The position numbers were made by a program, and so were the translations under genes. A stretch of 64,000 bases of DNA from the NCBI RefSeq assembly GCF_022647505.1, contig NZ_CP071409.1:1302001-1366000 (forward strand), given 5' to 3'. The notes under the pieces were generated by a model. That model had not been told where the DNA came from and did not search any database. It worked only from the letters and a program-made list of their open reading frames with translations. This stretch comes from [Pantoea] beijingensis. Lineage in GTDB: Bacteria > Pseudomonadota > Gammaproteobacteria > Enterobacterales > Enterobacteriaceae. Positions 31,338 to 41,638 of this stretch are shown one piece after another. Every line of letters begins with the position of its first letter. Within the stretch, counting starts at the first letter, position 1.

Positions 31338-32858
31338 ATGTTATTACCTTGGCTTATATTTATCCCATTTGTCGGCGGCCTGCTGTGCTGGCAGTCTGAG
31401 CGTTTCGGGGTAAAAGCACCACGCTGGATAGCTTTGATCGCGATGGGCCTGACGCTGGTGCTTTCACTGCAACTTTGGATGCAGGGAGGTTATTCACTGA
31501 CGCAGGCTGCGGGTTTACCGCAGTGGCAATCAGAATTCTCCGTGCCGTGGATCCCACGTTTTGGTATTAGCTTCCACCTTGCGCTTGATGGTCTGTCACT
31601 GCTGATGGTGGTGTTAACCGGGCTGCTGGGGCTGATGGCAATCCTCTGTTCCTGGAACGAGATTGATAAGTATCAGGGCTTCTTCCACCTGAATTTGCTG
31701 TGGATTCTGGGTGGCGTTATCGGTGTGTTTCTTTCCATCGATTTATTCCTGTTCTTCTTCTTCTGGGAAATGATGCTGGTGCCGATGTATTTCCTCATCG
31801 CACTGTGGGGTCATAAAGCTTCTGATGGTAAAACGCGTATCAGCGCCGCGACCAAGTTCTTCATTTACACTCAGTCCAGCGGCCTGGTGATGTTGATCGC
31901 GATCCTTGGCTTAGTCTTCGTTCACTATAACGCAACGGGCGTGTGGACCTTTAACTACGAAGAACTGCTGAAAACGCCGATGTCGCACGGTGTAGAATAC
32001 TTGCTGATGTTGGGATTCTTTATCGCGTTTGCGGTAAAAATGCCGGTTGTGCCGTTGCATGGCTGGTTACCCGATGCACACAGCCAGGCTCCAACTGCGG
32101 GCTCTGTGGACCTTGCGGGGATTCTGTTGAAAACCGCGGCTTATGGTCTGTTGCGTTTCAGCTTGCCTCTGTTTCCGAATGCTTCCGCCGAGTTTGCGCC
32201 TGTAGCAATGTGGCTGGGTATCATAGGGATCTTCTACGGCGCCTGGATGGCATTCTCGCAGACTGATATCAAGCGTCTGATCGCCTACACCTCTGTTTCC
32301 CATATGGGTTTCGTACTTATAGCGATCTATACAGGAAGCCAGTTAGCCTATCAGGGCGCGGTGATTCAGATGATTGCGCATGGCCTTTCAGCTTCCGCAT
32401 TGTTTATTTTGTGCGGTCAGTTATACGAACGCCTGCACACGCGTGATATGCGTGAAATGGGTGGGTTATGGTCACGCATCAAGTGGCTGCCGGGCCTGTC
32501 GTTATTCTTTGCCGTCGCTAATCTGGGGATGCCGGGTACGGGGAACTTCGTTGGCGAATTTATGATTCTGGTCGGCAGCTTCAAGGTTGCACCGCTAATT
32601 ATTATTATCGGTACGTTCGGCCTGGTGTTCGCTTCCGTTTACTCGTTAATCATGATGCAGCGTGCCTACTATGGTGCACCGAAATCAGATAAGCCGCTGA
32701 AGGGAATGACGCCTCGCGAGTTTCTGATGATTATGGTGCTGGTGGTTCTGCTGGTGCTGGTGGGTGTGTATCCTCAGCCGATTCTGGACACCTCACATGC
32801 TGCAATGAGTAACATTCAGCAGTGGTTTACCGCTTCAATTTCAACTACAAGGCCGTAA
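31338..32858 (+). CDS. nuoM: NADH:quinone oxidoreductase subunit NuoM
   Basis: A 506-residue antiporter-like membrane subunit (ND4 type) with about 14 helices. The proton-path glutamate lies in FFFFWEMMLVPMYFLIALWG, the lysine in FAVKMPVVPLHGWLPDAHSQAPTAGSV, and the broken-helix region in DIKRLIAYTSVSHMGFVL. I use ATG 31338 (MLLPWLIFIPFVGG), which fits the E. coli start; an upstream in-frame ATG would add 24 hydrophilic residues. Confidence 0.96.
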   Translation: MLLPWLIFIPFVGGLLCWQSERFGVKAPRWIALIAMGLTLVLSLQLWMQGGYSLTQAAGLPQWQSEFSVPWIPRFGISFHLALDGLSLLMVVLTGLLGLMAILCSWNEIDKYQGFFHLNLLWILGGVIGVFLSIDLFLFFFFWEMMLVPMYFLIALWGHKASDGKTRISAATKFFIYTQSSGLVMLIAILGLVFVHYNATGVWTFNYEELLKTPMSHGVEYLLMLGFFIAFAVKMPVVPLHGWLPDAHSQAPTAGSVDLAGILLKTAAYGLLRFSLPLFPNASAEFAPVAMWLGIIGIFYGAWMAFSQTDIKRLIAYTSVSHMGFVLIAIYTGSQLAYQGAVIQMIAHGLSASALFILCGQLYERLHTRDMREMGGLWSRIKWLPGLSLFFAVANLGMPGTGNFVGEFMILVGSFKVAPLIIIIGTFGLVFASVYSLIMMQRAYYGAPKSDKPLKGMTPREFLMIMVLVVLLVLVGVYPQPILDTSHAAMSNIQQWFTASISTTRP

Positions 32859-32864
32859 TTCGCC

Positions 32865-34322
32865 ATGACAATAACTCCTCAACAATTGATCGCGCTCCTA
32901 CCGCTGTTGATCGTCGGATTGACGGTGGTGGTTGTGATGCTGTCCATTGCGTGGCGACGCAACCACTTCGTCAACGCTACGCTGGCAGTGGTCGGTCTGA
33001 ACCTTGCGCTGTTTTCACTCTATTTTGTTGGCCAGGCTGGCCCGATGGACGTCACACCGTTACTGCGTGTCGACGGGTACTCAATGTTGTATACCGGGCT
33101 GGTGATACTCGCCAGTCTTGCAACCTGTACGTTTGCTTATCCATGGCTGGAGGGTTACACCGATAATCGTGAAGAGTTCTATCTGCTGGTGCTGATTGCG
33201 GCACTTGGCGGAGTGGTGCTGGCAAGTGCCAACCATCTTGCTTCACTGTTCATTGGTATTGAGCTCATTTCACTGCCGTTATTTGGCTTGATCGGCTATG
33301 CGTTCCGCCAGAAACGATCCCTTGAAGCGGCAATTAAATATACCATTCTCTCTGCTGCGGCTTCGTCATTCCTGCTCTTTGGCATGGCGCTGGTGTATGC
33401 TGACTCTGGCAACTTGAGCTTTGTGGCGTTAGGGAAAAGTCTGAGCGACAGTATATTGCATCAGCCTTTGCTGTTGGCTGGACTGGGAATGATGATTGTC
33501 GGTTTGGGCTTTAAATTGTCGCTGGTGCCATTCCATCTCTGGACGCCAGACGTCTACCAAGGCGCGCCAGCGCCGGTATCGACTTTCCTTGCTACCGCCA
33601 GCAAGATTGCGATTTTCGGTGTGGTAATGCGTCTGTTTATGTATGCGCCTGTGACCGATAGCGAAGCGGTACGTACCGTGCTTGGTATTATTGCTTTCGT
33701 CTCCATCCTGTTTGGTAACCTGATGGCGATTTCGCAAAGCAACATTAAGCGTCTGCTGGGGTATTCCTCTATTGCCCATTTAGGTTATCTGCTGGTTGCA
33801 TTGATTGCGGTGCATACGCATCAGTTGTCGTTGGAAACTGTGGGTGTTTATCTGGCTGGTTATCTCTTCAGTAGCCTGGGTGCGTTCGGCGTGGTTAGCC
33901 TGATGTCCAGCCCTTACCGCGGTCCTGATGCAGATTCACTTTACTCTTACCGTGGTCTGTTTTGGCATCGTCCGATTTTGTCCGCGGCGATGACTGTAAT
34001 GATGCTGTCACTGGCCGGTATTCCAATGACGCTGGGCTTTATTGGTAAGTTCTACGTTATCGCTGTGGGTGTGAATGCACACTTGTGGTGGCTGACGGCG
34101 GCGGTGGTATTGGGTAGTGCGATCGGTTTGTATTACTATCTGCGTGTGACCGTTAGCTTGTATCTCAGCCCACCAGAATTACTGAAACGTGATACCCCAG
34201 CGAATTGGGCATTCACTGCAGGCGGCATTGTAGTATTGATCTCCGCGATTCTGGTATTGCTGTTAGGTATTTACCCGCAGCCGTTGATCAATCTGGTACA
34301 AATGGCGCAGCCGTTGATGTAA
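32865..34322 (+). CDS. nuoN: NADH:quinone oxidoreductase subunit NuoN
   Basis: A 485-residue antiporter-like membrane subunit (ND2 type), the last gene of the operon, six bases after nuoM. It has about 14 helices, the glutamate in [18 protein letters not shown], the lysine in [37 protein letters not shown], and [19 protein letters not shown] strong terminator follows at 34366-34396. Confidence 0.96.
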   Translation: MTITPQQLIALLPLLIVGLTVVVVMLSIAWRRNHFVNATLAVVGLNLALFSLYFVGQAGPMDVTPLLRVDGYSMLYTGLVILASLATCTFAYPWLEGYTDNREEFYLLVLIAALGGVVLASANHLASLFIGIELISLPLFGLIGYAFRQKRSLEAAIKYTILSAAASSFLLFGMALVYADSGNLSFVALGKSLSDSILHQPLLLAGLGMMIVGLGFKLSLVPFHLWTPDVYQGAPAPVSTFLATASKIAIFGVVMRLFMYAPVTDSEAVRTVLGIIAFVSILFGNLMAISQSNIKRLLGYSSIAHLGYLLVALIAVHTHQLSLETVGVYLAGYLFSSLGAFGVVSLMSSPYRGPDADSLYSYRGLFWHRPILSAAMTVMMLSLAGIPMTLGFIGKFYVIAVGVNAHLWWLTAAVVLGSAIGLYYYLRVTVSLYLSPPELLKRDTPANWAFTAGGIVVLISAILVLLLGIYPQPLINLVQMAQPLM

Positions 34323-34365
34323 TCCTCGAATGCGCTGGTTATGACGATCGGCCGCAATCAAATAG

Positions 34366-34396
34366 AAATCAGGCTCAGCTGAGCCTGATTTTTTTT
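34366..34396 (+). terminator. nuo operon terminator
   Basis: The perfect palindrome AATCAGGCTCAGCTGAGCCTGATT is followed by a T8 run. It lies 44 bp after the nuoN stop and is the expected end of the nuo transcript. The A-run on its left is short, so it acts mainly rightward. Confidence 0.92.
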
Positions 34397-34510
34397 GTCC
34401 GTTATTTATGCTGATGACAATAATTTGATAAAAAAGTCGCTGATTGATTACGGTTTGCCAGTGTTGATAACGCTATAGTGGGCTGATATTGATGGTATTC
34501 GGGGGGAGAA

Positions 34511-34975
34511 ATGGATGTGATATGGCAGGATTTACACCACAGAGAGTTAGATGTCCCTCAGCTCTACGCGATGCTGGCGTTACGTAATGCGGTGTTTATC
34601 GTTGAGCAAAACTGTGTTTATCAGGATATTGATGGCGCAGATCTGGCTGAGGATAATCGTCATATTCTGGGCTTTCTGGAGAATAATATTGTTGCTTGTG
34701 CACGTATTCTCACGCCTGAAGATAACGGACAACCAGTAAAGATTGGGCGCGTGCTGGTGTCACCAGAAGCGCGTGGTTTAAGTTTGGGTTACCGCGTTAT
34801 GGAACAGGCGATGAGCAGCTGTGAGCTGCACTGGCCGGGAAGTGCTATTTACCTATCGGCACAGGCACATCTGCAAGGTTTTTATGGGCGTCTGGGATTT
34901 TCTGCTGTGACGGAGGTTTACCTGGAAGATGATATTCCGCATATTGGTATGTGCTTCGGCCGTTCAGGTGGATAG
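34511..34975 (+). CDS. elaA: GNAT-family acetyltransferase ElaA
   Basis: A 154-residue GNAT-fold protein closely matching E. coli ElaA. The conserved N-terminal block YAMLALRNAVFIVEQNCVYQDIDGADL and the acetyl-CoA pyrophosphate loop IGRVLVSPEARGLSLGYRVM (about residues 78-97) are clear. The acetyl acceptor is unknown. The ATG at 34511 follows GGGGGGAG. Unlike E. coli, where rbn and elaB follow, here opgD is next, in the opposite orientation. Confidence 0.92.
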   Translation: MDVIWQDLHHRELDVPQLYAMLALRNAVFIVEQNCVYQDIDGADLAEDNRHILGFLENNIVACARILTPEDNGQPVKIGRVLVSPEARGLSLGYRVMEQAMSSCELHWPGSAIYLSAQAHLQGFYGRLGFSAVTEVYLEDDIPHIGMCFGRSGG

Positions 34976-35003
34976 CACTTCGGGACCTAACGGCTAAAAG
35001 CCA

Positions 35004-35146
35004 TTCCGTTCATCCTGCGGATGACCAGGCAGGGCCGGGGCGACTGCCGGCCCTTGTCGTTCGCCAGCACGAAAGCAGAGTCAGGCGGTAATCCCGCCAG
35101 CGAGCGAAGTATGCGCTAAACCTGAAGTAGCCAGGCCGCTGCAACC
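35004..35146. repeat. dispersed intergenic element, copy A (short form)
   Basis: Both ends match the element at 47855-48188. The left 29 bases (35004-35032) differ at one position, inside a CATCC-TGC-GGATG hairpin loop. Next comes a second stem AGGGCCGG/CCGGCCCT (35031-35038 with 35047-35054). The right 26 bases (35121-35146, CCTGAAGTAGCCAGG then CTGCAACC) differ at three positions. The interior (about 65 bp) is unlike copy B. It lies in the elaA-opgD convergent spacer. Confidence 0.75.
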
Positions 35147-35155
35147 CTTCTTGCA

Positions 35156-35180
35156 GCAGGCTGCCATAACGGCAGCCTGC
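35156..35180. terminator. hairpin between convergent elaA and opgD
   Basis: Perfect 10-bp arms GCAGGCTGCC/GGCAGCCTGC around ATAAC, only 8 bp beyond the opgD stop and at the edge of the repeat element. There is no long T-run on either strand, so it is a probable but not classical terminator serving the convergent pair. Confidence 0.6.
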
Positions 35181-35187
35181 TTAATGA

Positions 35188-36846
35188 TCAATCCGGATGC
35201 ATTTGACGATCGTCGACGTACCTGCGCTTGTCAGGTGGTGGCGGGAAGTATTGATACAGCCAGGTTTCTGTTAACGTTTCGCTGCCAGAGCGCAGGAACA
35301 GGCGCATATCAACGGGTGTGGTTGCGTCACTGTCTGGATACCAGTCAAACAAAATACGATAACCGTCCAGTGGCTCAACGTAGAGGATTTCTACCTGCTT
35401 AAAAGTACCGGACGATACGGTAATCACCGGCTCAATCCCTTTCGGCGCAGCCGCTTTTAAATCACCACCAACGAAATCGACAGCAAAGCGACGGGCCCAC
35501 ACCTCGGGATAGTTTTCACCTGGTGCCCAGCCCTCGGGGAACCCCCCCATACCGGTGCGAGTCGCATCGACCCGCGCCAATCCACTACGTACCGGTGGTA
35601 AACTGCTCCAGTACAGTTTGTAATGGAAATTGTATTCACTTCCTGCTTTTATTGGCTCTTCCGGTTGCCAGAAACAAACCACATTATCCAGCGTTTCGCC
35701 AGTCGTGGGGATCTCCATCAGGTTAATCGCGCCTTTACCCCATTTGCCAACTGGCTCCACCCACAAGCTGGGCCGTTTGTTATACCAGCCGATAACGTCC
35801 TGGTAATCTTTGAAATCGTGATTCAATTGCAACAGGCCAAACCCGCGTGGGTTATTGTCCTGGTAGGCGTTGAATTGTAGCTTTTGGGGATTATTCAACG
35901 GGCGGCAGATCCACTCCCCCTCGCCGGTCCACATCGCGAGACGATCGGAATCATGGATCTGTGGATGGATCGTATCGCACATGCGACGCTCATTGGTCCC
36001 ACAACTGAACATACTGGTCATCGGTGCAATGCCAAGCTGCTTGATATCTTTACGTGCATATAAATGGTTCTCTATCTCCATTACCACGCGCTTTTCTTCG
36101 CAATCAATAATGAATTTATAGGCACCAGTGGCGCTGGGGCCATCAAGCAGGGCATAAACGGTAAATGTTGTATCGTCTGCAGCCGGTGTTTCAAACCAGA
36201 ACGCAGTAAAATCAGGGAACTCTTCCTGCCCATTGCTAAATGTATTCACCGCAATGCCGCGAGCGGAAAGGCCATATTGGTAAGTATCATCTACAGCACG
36301 GAAGTAGCTGGCGCCCAGGAACGAGACGATATCCCTGCTTGCCAGCTCCGGTTTCTTAAAGGCGCGAAAACCGGCGAAGCCAAGATCGCTTTTGCCTTCC
36401 AGTTGGCGGGTGTCAACTTTCGCATTATTGTAATTAAACAGTTCCGGACGAAAATGTATTTCACGTGCTTCGCGGCTACCCGCATCGACGGAAAACATAC
36501 GAATGCGACGCTTAAACCCCATTCCGACGTGGAAGAATTGCACATCCAGTTCACGGTCGGGAATGGCATTCCATAGGGAATGATTGGCATCGTATTGAAT
36601 GGCGTTATACGCCTGCGGCGTCATTGTTGCGAGCGTTTCAGGCAGCGAGCCCGGAGCACCTCCCCAAGGTTGTTTTGCCATTCCTGAGGCCATTTTTTTC
36701 AGGACGTCAAAGTCAAATCGCACCGCAGTGCCGTCCGCAATATCGGTATCAGCCCAGGCGGACTGCGCAAATAGCGTGGATAAGCCGGACATACCGCTAA
36801 CGGTAGCGAATGCCATTGACGCTTTCATAAACATTCTTCGATTCAT
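35188..36846 (-). CDS. opgD: glucan biosynthesis protein OpgD (MdoD)
   Basis: A 552-residue periplasmic protein of the OpgG/OpgD family, controlling the backbone structure of osmoregulated periplasmic glucans. Residues 1-35 are a twin-arginine export signal (MNRRMFMK, hydrophobic core, then an Ala-rich cleavage region near QSAWADTD). The mature part includes the family blocks [20 protein letters not shown]-type [20 protein letters not shown] and [20 protein letters not shown] use ATG 36846, after AAAGGAAAAG; an upstream ATG would bury the Tat motif. It lies between elaA and elaB, a different position from E. coli. Confidence 0.94.
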   Translation of the reverse strand: MNRRMFMKASMAFATVSGMSGLSTLFAQSAWADTDIADGTAVRFDFDVLKKMASGMAKQPWGGAPGSLPETLATMTPQAYNAIQYDANHSLWNAIPDRELDVQFFHVGMGFKRRIRMFSVDAGSREAREIHFRPELFNYNNAKVDTRQLEGKSDLGFAGFRAFKKPELASRDIVSFLGASYFRAVDDTYQYGLSARGIAVNTFSNGQEEFPDFTAFWFETPAADDTTFTVYALLDGPSATGAYKFIIDCEEKRVVMEIENHLYARKDIKQLGIAPMTSMFSCGTNERRMCDTIHPQIHDSDRLAMWTGEGEWICRPLNNPQKLQFNAYQDNNPRGFGLLQLNHDFKDYQDVIGWYNKRPSLWVEPVGKWGKGAINLMEIPTTGETLDNVVCFWQPEEPIKAGSEYNFHYKLYWSSLPPVRSGLARVDATRTGMGGFPEGWAPGENYPEVWARRFAVDFVGGDLKAAAPKGIEPVITVSSGTFKQVEILYVEPLDGYRILFDWYPDSDATTPVDMRLFLRSGSETLTETWLYQYFPPPPDKRRYVDDRQMHPD

Positions 36847-37224
36847 GCCAGAAATCTTTTCCTTTGCTGAACGGAGTTTGTAGTGACTGTCGTGCGCTTC
36901 TGCACCCGTTTGCATTGCCCGCTTAAACTCGGGTTACAGGGGGATACGACAGCCTGTTGTTATAAAAATTCACTCTTTAGGAAATTTATCAGATAAAAGC
37001 AATAAACGAAGATTTTTCATCAGTCTTTACCGCAAATTTAACGTGCTTTACCTTCATACATGCCACGATTCGTCCAGCCATTTTCAGTCCGTTCCTGGGG
37101 AGGTTACCAGGCAAGGAGGTGAAAACTGTCTATAATTAACAGACTCATCGTACTTGAAGCAGTTTGAGTACTGTTTCAATTATTGGGGATAGACATTCAT
37201 ATTGTTCGCACACGGAGGAAGGAA
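36847..37224. other. opgD-elaB divergent spacer
   Basis: About 380 bp without a supportable gene, holding both promoters. A TATAAT-like element (CTATAATT) at about 37131-37138 points to elaB. The remainder is AT-rich with no clear palindrome. E. coli elaB is RpoS-dependent; I cannot confirm such a promoter here. Confidence 0.45.
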
Positions 37225-37536
37225 ATGGCTACATCAACTGAACCAAATGAGTCCCGTCTGGATGACGATCTGACGCTGTTAACCGAAACGCTTGAAGAAG
37301 TTCTGAAATCCTCAGGTGATCCTGCCGATCAAAAATATATTGAGCTTAAGACAAAGGCAGAACAGGCGCTGCATGATGTTAAATCGCGCCTTAGCGAAGC
37401 GTCGGATACCTATTATTATCGTGCTAAACAGGCCGTTTACACTGCCGATGATTATGTGCATGAAAAGCCATGGCACGGTATTGGTGTCGGTGCCACTGTT
37501 GGTTTGGTTATTGGATTATTACTGGCTCGGCGTTAA
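37225..37536 (+). CDS. elaB: stress-response membrane-anchored protein ElaB (DUF883)
   Basis: A 103-residue DUF883 protein. The first about 80 residues are helical and charged (LDDDLTLLTETLEEVLKSSGDPADQKY ... YYYRAKQAVYTADDYVHEKPW); the C-terminus is one membrane anchor, GIGVGATVGLVIGLLLARR. Such proteins (ElaB, YqjD, YgaM) are tail-anchored and bind ribosomes or protect stationary-phase cells. The ATG at 37225 follows GGAGGAAGG; an upstream start would add 14 residues. Confidence 0.92.
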   Translation: MATSTEPNESRLDDDLTLLTETLEEVLKSSGDPADQKYIELKTKAEQALHDVKSRLSEASDTYYYRAKQAVYTADDYVHEKPWHGIGVGATVGLVIGLLLARR

Positions 37537-37551
37537 CCGTCGGCAGTTTTT

Positions 37552-37577
37552 CGGGCCGACCCCTTCGGCCCGTATTC
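37552..37577 (+). terminator. elaB terminator
   Basis: The stem CGGGCCGA/TCGGCCCG (37552-37559 with 37565-37572) lies 15 bp after the elaB stop and is followed by a modest T-rich stretch (TATTCTCTTT). On the left it is preceded by TTTTT. It is a plausible intrinsic terminator. Confidence 0.7.
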
Positions 37578-37679
37578 TCTTTGTGATCTTCTCGTCGCTT
37601 TCTCTGCCCCATATCAAGATTCGTTAGCCTGCTCGCGATTACCATTGCTGACTCTTCATGAACAATGGAGGCAAAAGTG

Positions 37680-38996
37680 ATGACTTTTTCAGCAGCGATA
37701 GCACAGTTACAACAAGAACTGCAAAATATCCGTTATAACGAAGCAGGTTGCCGCCAAATTTGTATCGCACTTTCCGATGAGGAAGATGCGCTCGCCTGGC
37801 TGGGTGCGCAACATTGTTGGCCCCAGCTGTATATGATGCATCGTAATGAGCGAGCAGCAGTAGCGGCCTGTGGCGAAGTGATGCATTTTGATGATATCCA
37901 TCAGGCGCAGGCGTTTTCCAGATGGCTTCCCGCCAACGTGCAGATCTGGGGGGCTAATGATTTCGCTGGTGAACATGGTTTTCTGTTTTTGCCACGTCTG
38001 ATGTGGCAGCGTCGTGGTAAAGAATGTTCTCTCATTCTGACGCTGTGCAGCGAAACATCGCTGTCTGACGATATTTTGCGCGCACAAATATTTCTTACTG
38101 CTTTACGGCCATGGCAGCCGCTGCCTCCTTTATCACTTTCGTTATGCCATCGTCAGCACCATCCTGATAAGCCAGAGTGGATCCAGCTTGTTGAGCAGGC
38201 GACGGATGCAATTTTAAAAGGTTCGATGGAAAAGGTGGTACTGGCGCGGGCAACCGACCTGCAATTCACCTCAGCGGTCTCTCCCGTCTCACTGCTTGCG
38301 GCTAGCCGTGCGGTTAATCAGGGCTGTTATCATTTCTTGCTGGCATTTGATCAACATCAGGCATTTATCGGCTCGACTCCCGAGCGACTTTTCTTGCGCC
38401 AGCAAACGGAGCTATTTACTGAGGCATTGGCTGGTACTGTCGCTAATCCACCTGATAATGAGCTTGCAGAGCAGTATGCGTTTTGGCTACGCCATGATGA
38501 TAAAAATCAGCATGAAAATATGCTGGTGGTGGAGGATATTTGCCAGCGTTTACAGAGCATCGTTTCCGGACTGGCGCTAATGGCCCCTGAAATTATTCGT
38601 CTGCGTAATGTTCAGCATTTACGCCGGCGTATTCATGGTCAACTGCGTCAGATAAACGATGCGCTTTGCCTGTCTCGATTACAGCCCACTGCCGCTGTTG
38701 CGGGAGTACCGCGCAACCGAGCGCGCGATTTCATCTCCCGATATGAGTCTTTTCCTCGCGAATGGTATGCCGGAACGTTGGGTTATCTGTCACGTCAACG
38801 CAGTGAATTTAGCGTTTCGTTACGTTCGGCATTTGTGCACGATCGTTGCGTACGGCTTTATGCCGGGGCGGGTATAGTCGCGGGCTCGGATGCCGAAAGG
38901 GAGTGGCAGGAGATTGAGAATAAAGCTGCTGCGCTAGCTTCCTTACTGTATGACGCAGCAGTTGTGGATATCCTGAAAAAAGAGGTTCAAGCCTGA
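37680..38996 (+). CDS. menF: isochorismate synthase MenF
   Basis: A 438-residue chorismate-utilising enzyme committing chorismate to menaquinone. The C-terminal 260 residues are the conserved domain: the catalytic base lysine in MEKVVLARATDL, the GSTPERLF and TEALAGTVANPP segments, VVEDICQRL and YAGAGIVAGSDAEREWQEIENK, which holds metal and substrate contacts. The N-terminal third is poorly conserved relative to E. coli. I chose the ATG at 37680 because GGAGG lies nine bases upstream; the in-frame ATG at 37665 overlaps that Shine-Dalgarno. First gene of menFDHBCE. Confidence 0.93.
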   Translation: MTFSAAIAQLQQELQNIRYNEAGCRQICIALSDEEDALAWLGAQHCWPQLYMMHRNERAAVAACGEVMHFDDIHQAQAFSRWLPANVQIWGANDFAGEHGFLFLPRLMWQRRGKECSLILTLCSETSLSDDILRAQIFLTALRPWQPLPPLSLSLCHRQHHPDKPEWIQLVEQATDAILKGSMEKVVLARATDLQFTSAVSPVSLLAASRAVNQGCYHFLLAFDQHQAFIGSTPERLFLRQQTELFTEALAGTVANPPDNELAEQYAFWLRHDDKNQHENMLVVEDICQRLQSIVSGLALMAPEIIRLRNVQHLRRRIHGQLRQINDALCLSRLQPTAAVAGVPRNRARDFISRYESFPREWYAGTLGYLSRQRSEFSVSLRSAFVHDRCVRLYAGAGIVAGSDAEREWQEIENKAAALASLLYDAAVVDILKKEVQA

Positions 38997-39124
38997 TGGT
39001 AAGGTAATCGAATCCGTGCAACATACAACTACCTCTTCATAGGTAATACTGGCCTATATCAACATTTGCGTGCGTTCATCTACTTATAATACGTATCGGT
39101 TTCGCTTTTTGATTGGGATGGGGT

Positions 39125-40792
39125 ATGTCGATAAGCACCTTCAATCACCGTTGGGCGGAAGTTATTGTTGAAGCCTTAACGCGTCATGGTATCCATCACA
39201 TCTGTATCGCACCCGGTTCACGTTCTGCTCCACTGACGCTAGCGGCAGCTGTCAATCCCAAATTGTCCTGCCATACGCATTTTGATGAACGTGGGCTGGG
39301 TCACCTGGCATTGGGGCTGGCCAAATCAAGCCAGCAACCAGTGGCGGTAATTGTCACCTCAGGTACCGCTGTCGCTAACCTTTACCCAGCCATCATTGAG
39401 GCGGGATTAAGCGGTGAAAGGTTGGTGTTGCTGACGGCGGATCGTCCTGCTGAACTCATTGACTGTGGTGCAAATCAGGCCATAGAACAAACCGCTATTT
39501 TTGCTGGCCACGCTGCCACGCTCAACTTACCTCGCCCCACGGCAGATATCGCCGCACCTTGGTTGGTTGCGGCGATCGATAACCTGCTGTATCAGCATGA
39601 GTTTGGCTCAATGCACATCAATTGCCCTTTTGCTGAGCCTTTATATGGTGATGACAATGGTGAGTTTATATCCTGGCGAGAATCGCTGGGGGACTGGTGG
39701 CAATGTTCGCAGCCTTGGGTAAGGCACAGCCAAAGAGTATCGCGATCAATACAGCCGGACTGGAATGTCTGGCAGCAAAAACGTGGCGTGGTAATTGCCG
39801 GAAAACTCGGAACTGGGCAAGGGCGGCGGGTTGCTGAATGGGCGCATAAGCTCGGCTGGCCAGTGTTGGGCGATGCTTTTTCACAAAGCGGTCAGCCGTT
39901 ACCTTGTGCCGATCTTTGGCTGGCGAATCATGATGCGCAGCAGACGCTGGCACAGGCGCAAATCGTCATTCAATTTGGCACCAGCCTGACGGGCAAACGG
40001 CTTTTGCGTTGGCAGGAACAGATTAAACCAGCAATGTTCTGGCTGATTGATCGTGTCCCGGGTCGGCGCGATCCTGCCCATCACTCCGGCTGCCGCATCG
40101 TTGCCAATATCAATGAGTGGCTGGATGATCACCCCGCGCAGCCGCATGCCCCGTGGGCCGATCGTTTGCATGCATTGTCTATGCACGTAAAAAATGCAGT
40201 ACATACCGCAACCGAGGCTTTTGGTGAGGCGGGACTCGCGCGAAGGCTCCCTGAGCTCCTGCCAAAGGAGGGGCTGCTATTCCTGGGAAATAGTCTGATA
40301 GTCCGGCTTATTGATGCATTTGCTCAGCTTCCTGCCAACTGTCCTGTATATGGAAATCGGGGGGCCAGCGGTATTGATGGTTTGCTGTCAACGGCGGCAG
40401 GTGTTCAGCGTGGTATACCGCGTCCGATGCTGATAGTGCTGGGGGACATTTCTATGCTTTACGATCTTAATGCCCTTGCTTTGCTACGGCAGCCGCCGGC
40501 TCCGCTGATCTTGCTGGTCATTAATAACAATGGTGGGCAAATTTTTTCTTTATTACCTACGCCAGTAGAAACGCGGGAGCGCTTCTTTTCGATGCCGCAG
40601 CATATTAGCTTCGAGCACGCTGCTGCTCTATTTGGGCTCCAATATTCGTGCCCGGCTAGTTGGGATGCGTTAAATCAATGTGTCGATCGTGGCTGGTCGC
40701 AGGGCGGTGTAACGTTAATTGAGCTAAACGTTGTGCCTGAAGAGGGGGCGCAAACTTTAGCGTCATTAGTGCAATGGGCTGAAAAATTATGA
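39125..40792 (+). CDS. menD: SEPHCHC synthase MenD
   Basis: A 555-residue thiamine-diphosphate enzyme joining 2-oxoglutarate and isochorismate. ThDP features are visible: the activating-glutamate region [29 protein letters not shown], and the [15 protein letters not shown] ... [12 protein letters not shown] motif that binds Mg2+ and diphosphate. The start at 39125 ([13 protein letters not shown]) aligns with E. coli MenD; a start at 39113 adds four residues. The menH start overlaps the menD stop by four bases. Confidence 0.94.
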   Translation: MSISTFNHRWAEVIVEALTRHGIHHICIAPGSRSAPLTLAAAVNPKLSCHTHFDERGLGHLALGLAKSSQQPVAVIVTSGTAVANLYPAIIEAGLSGERLVLLTADRPAELIDCGANQAIEQTAIFAGHAATLNLPRPTADIAAPWLVAAIDNLLYQHEFGSMHINCPFAEPLYGDDNGEFISWRESLGDWWQCSQPWVRHSQRVSRSIQPDWNVWQQKRGVVIAGKLGTGQGRRVAEWAHKLGWPVLGDAFSQSGQPLPCADLWLANHDAQQTLAQAQIVIQFGTSLTGKRLLRWQEQIKPAMFWLIDRVPGRRDPAHHSGCRIVANINEWLDDHPAQPHAPWADRLHALSMHVKNAVHTATEAFGEAGLARRLPELLPKEGLLFLGNSLIVRLIDAFAQLPANCPVYGNRGASGIDGLLSTAAGVQRGIPRPMLIVLGDISMLYDLNALALLRQPPAPLILLVINNNGGQIFSLLPTPVETRERFFSMPQHISFEHAAALFGLQYSCPASWDALNQCVDRGWSQGGVTLIELNVVPEEGAQTLASLVQWAEKL

Positions 40793-41553
40793 TGTTACAT
40801 GCGCGTTGGCAGGGTAAGCGCCACAGCGGTAAGCCGACATTGATTTGGCTTCATGGTTTCCTTGGCAACGCCAGCGATTGGGATAAGGTTCAGCGTGCGT
40901 TTGGCGACTGGCCGCGATTAAGTATTGATTTACCCGGTCACGGTGGTTCAAGCGGGCAGCGTGTTAGCGGTTTTGACGAACTATGCCAGCGAATTAACCA
41001 GACGCTGATGGCACATCAGATATCGCATTACTGGCTTATTGGTTATTCGCTTGGCGGCCGTGTTGCGATGCACTATGCGTGTCGTAATCGAGCGGATGGG
41101 CTCTGCGGGCTGATTGTTGAAGCGGGCCATACCGGGTTGAGTGATGAAATGGCTCGACACCAGCGTCAAAGAAAGGACAAAGAATGGGCGCAACGTTTCA
41201 GGACCCAGCCACTGCGACAAACGCTGGAAGCGTGGTATTGCCAGCCGATATTTGCGGAAATGCTGCCACGGGAGCGTCAGCAGGTGATCGGCGATCGCGC
41301 CGGGGGATATGCCCCGGCTCTGGCCGACATGCTGGAAGCAACCTCGCTTTCTCGCCAGCCCGATCTGCTACCAGAACTGCATCAGCTGCGGCTCCCTTTC
41401 AGTTATTTGTGCGGAGAAAGGGATAGCCAGTACCAGCAGTTTGCCCGGGAAATGGCGTTACCGTTACATACTGTTACGGCCGCCGGACACAATGCACATC
41501 GCGCTAATCCTGCGGCATATGCTCAACTCCTGACACAGATTATCGGCAGGTAA
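40789..41553 (+). CDS. menH: SHCHC synthase MenH
   Basis: A 254-residue alpha/beta hydrolase that eliminates pyruvate from SEPHCHC. The catalytic triad is recognisable: nucleophile Ser in [10 protein letters not shown], Asp in LCGERDSQY and His in [11 protein letters not shown]; the LHGFLG oxyanion loop is near residue 25. It overlaps menD (ATGATG-TGA junction). The first or second ATG could be used. The lid region is Arg/Gln-rich. Confidence 0.93.
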   Translation: MMLHARWQGKRHSGKPTLIWLHGFLGNASDWDKVQRAFGDWPRLSIDLPGHGGSSGQRVSGFDELCQRINQTLMAHQISHYWLIGYSLGGRVAMHYACRNRADGLCGLIVEAGHTGLSDEMARHQRQRKDKEWAQRFRTQPLRQTLEAWYCQPIFAEMLPRERQQVIGDRAGGYAPALADMLEATSLSRQPDLLPELHQLRLPFSYLCGERDSQYQQFAREMALPLHTVTAAGHNAHRANPAAYAQLLTQIIGR

Positions 41554-41638
41554 AGCGTTGCGGGCAGTCGGTTGCCGTGACCTTGTTGTCCGTTCAAATG
41601 ACTGATGCATTTTTGATTCATTATTTTGAGGAACTGAA

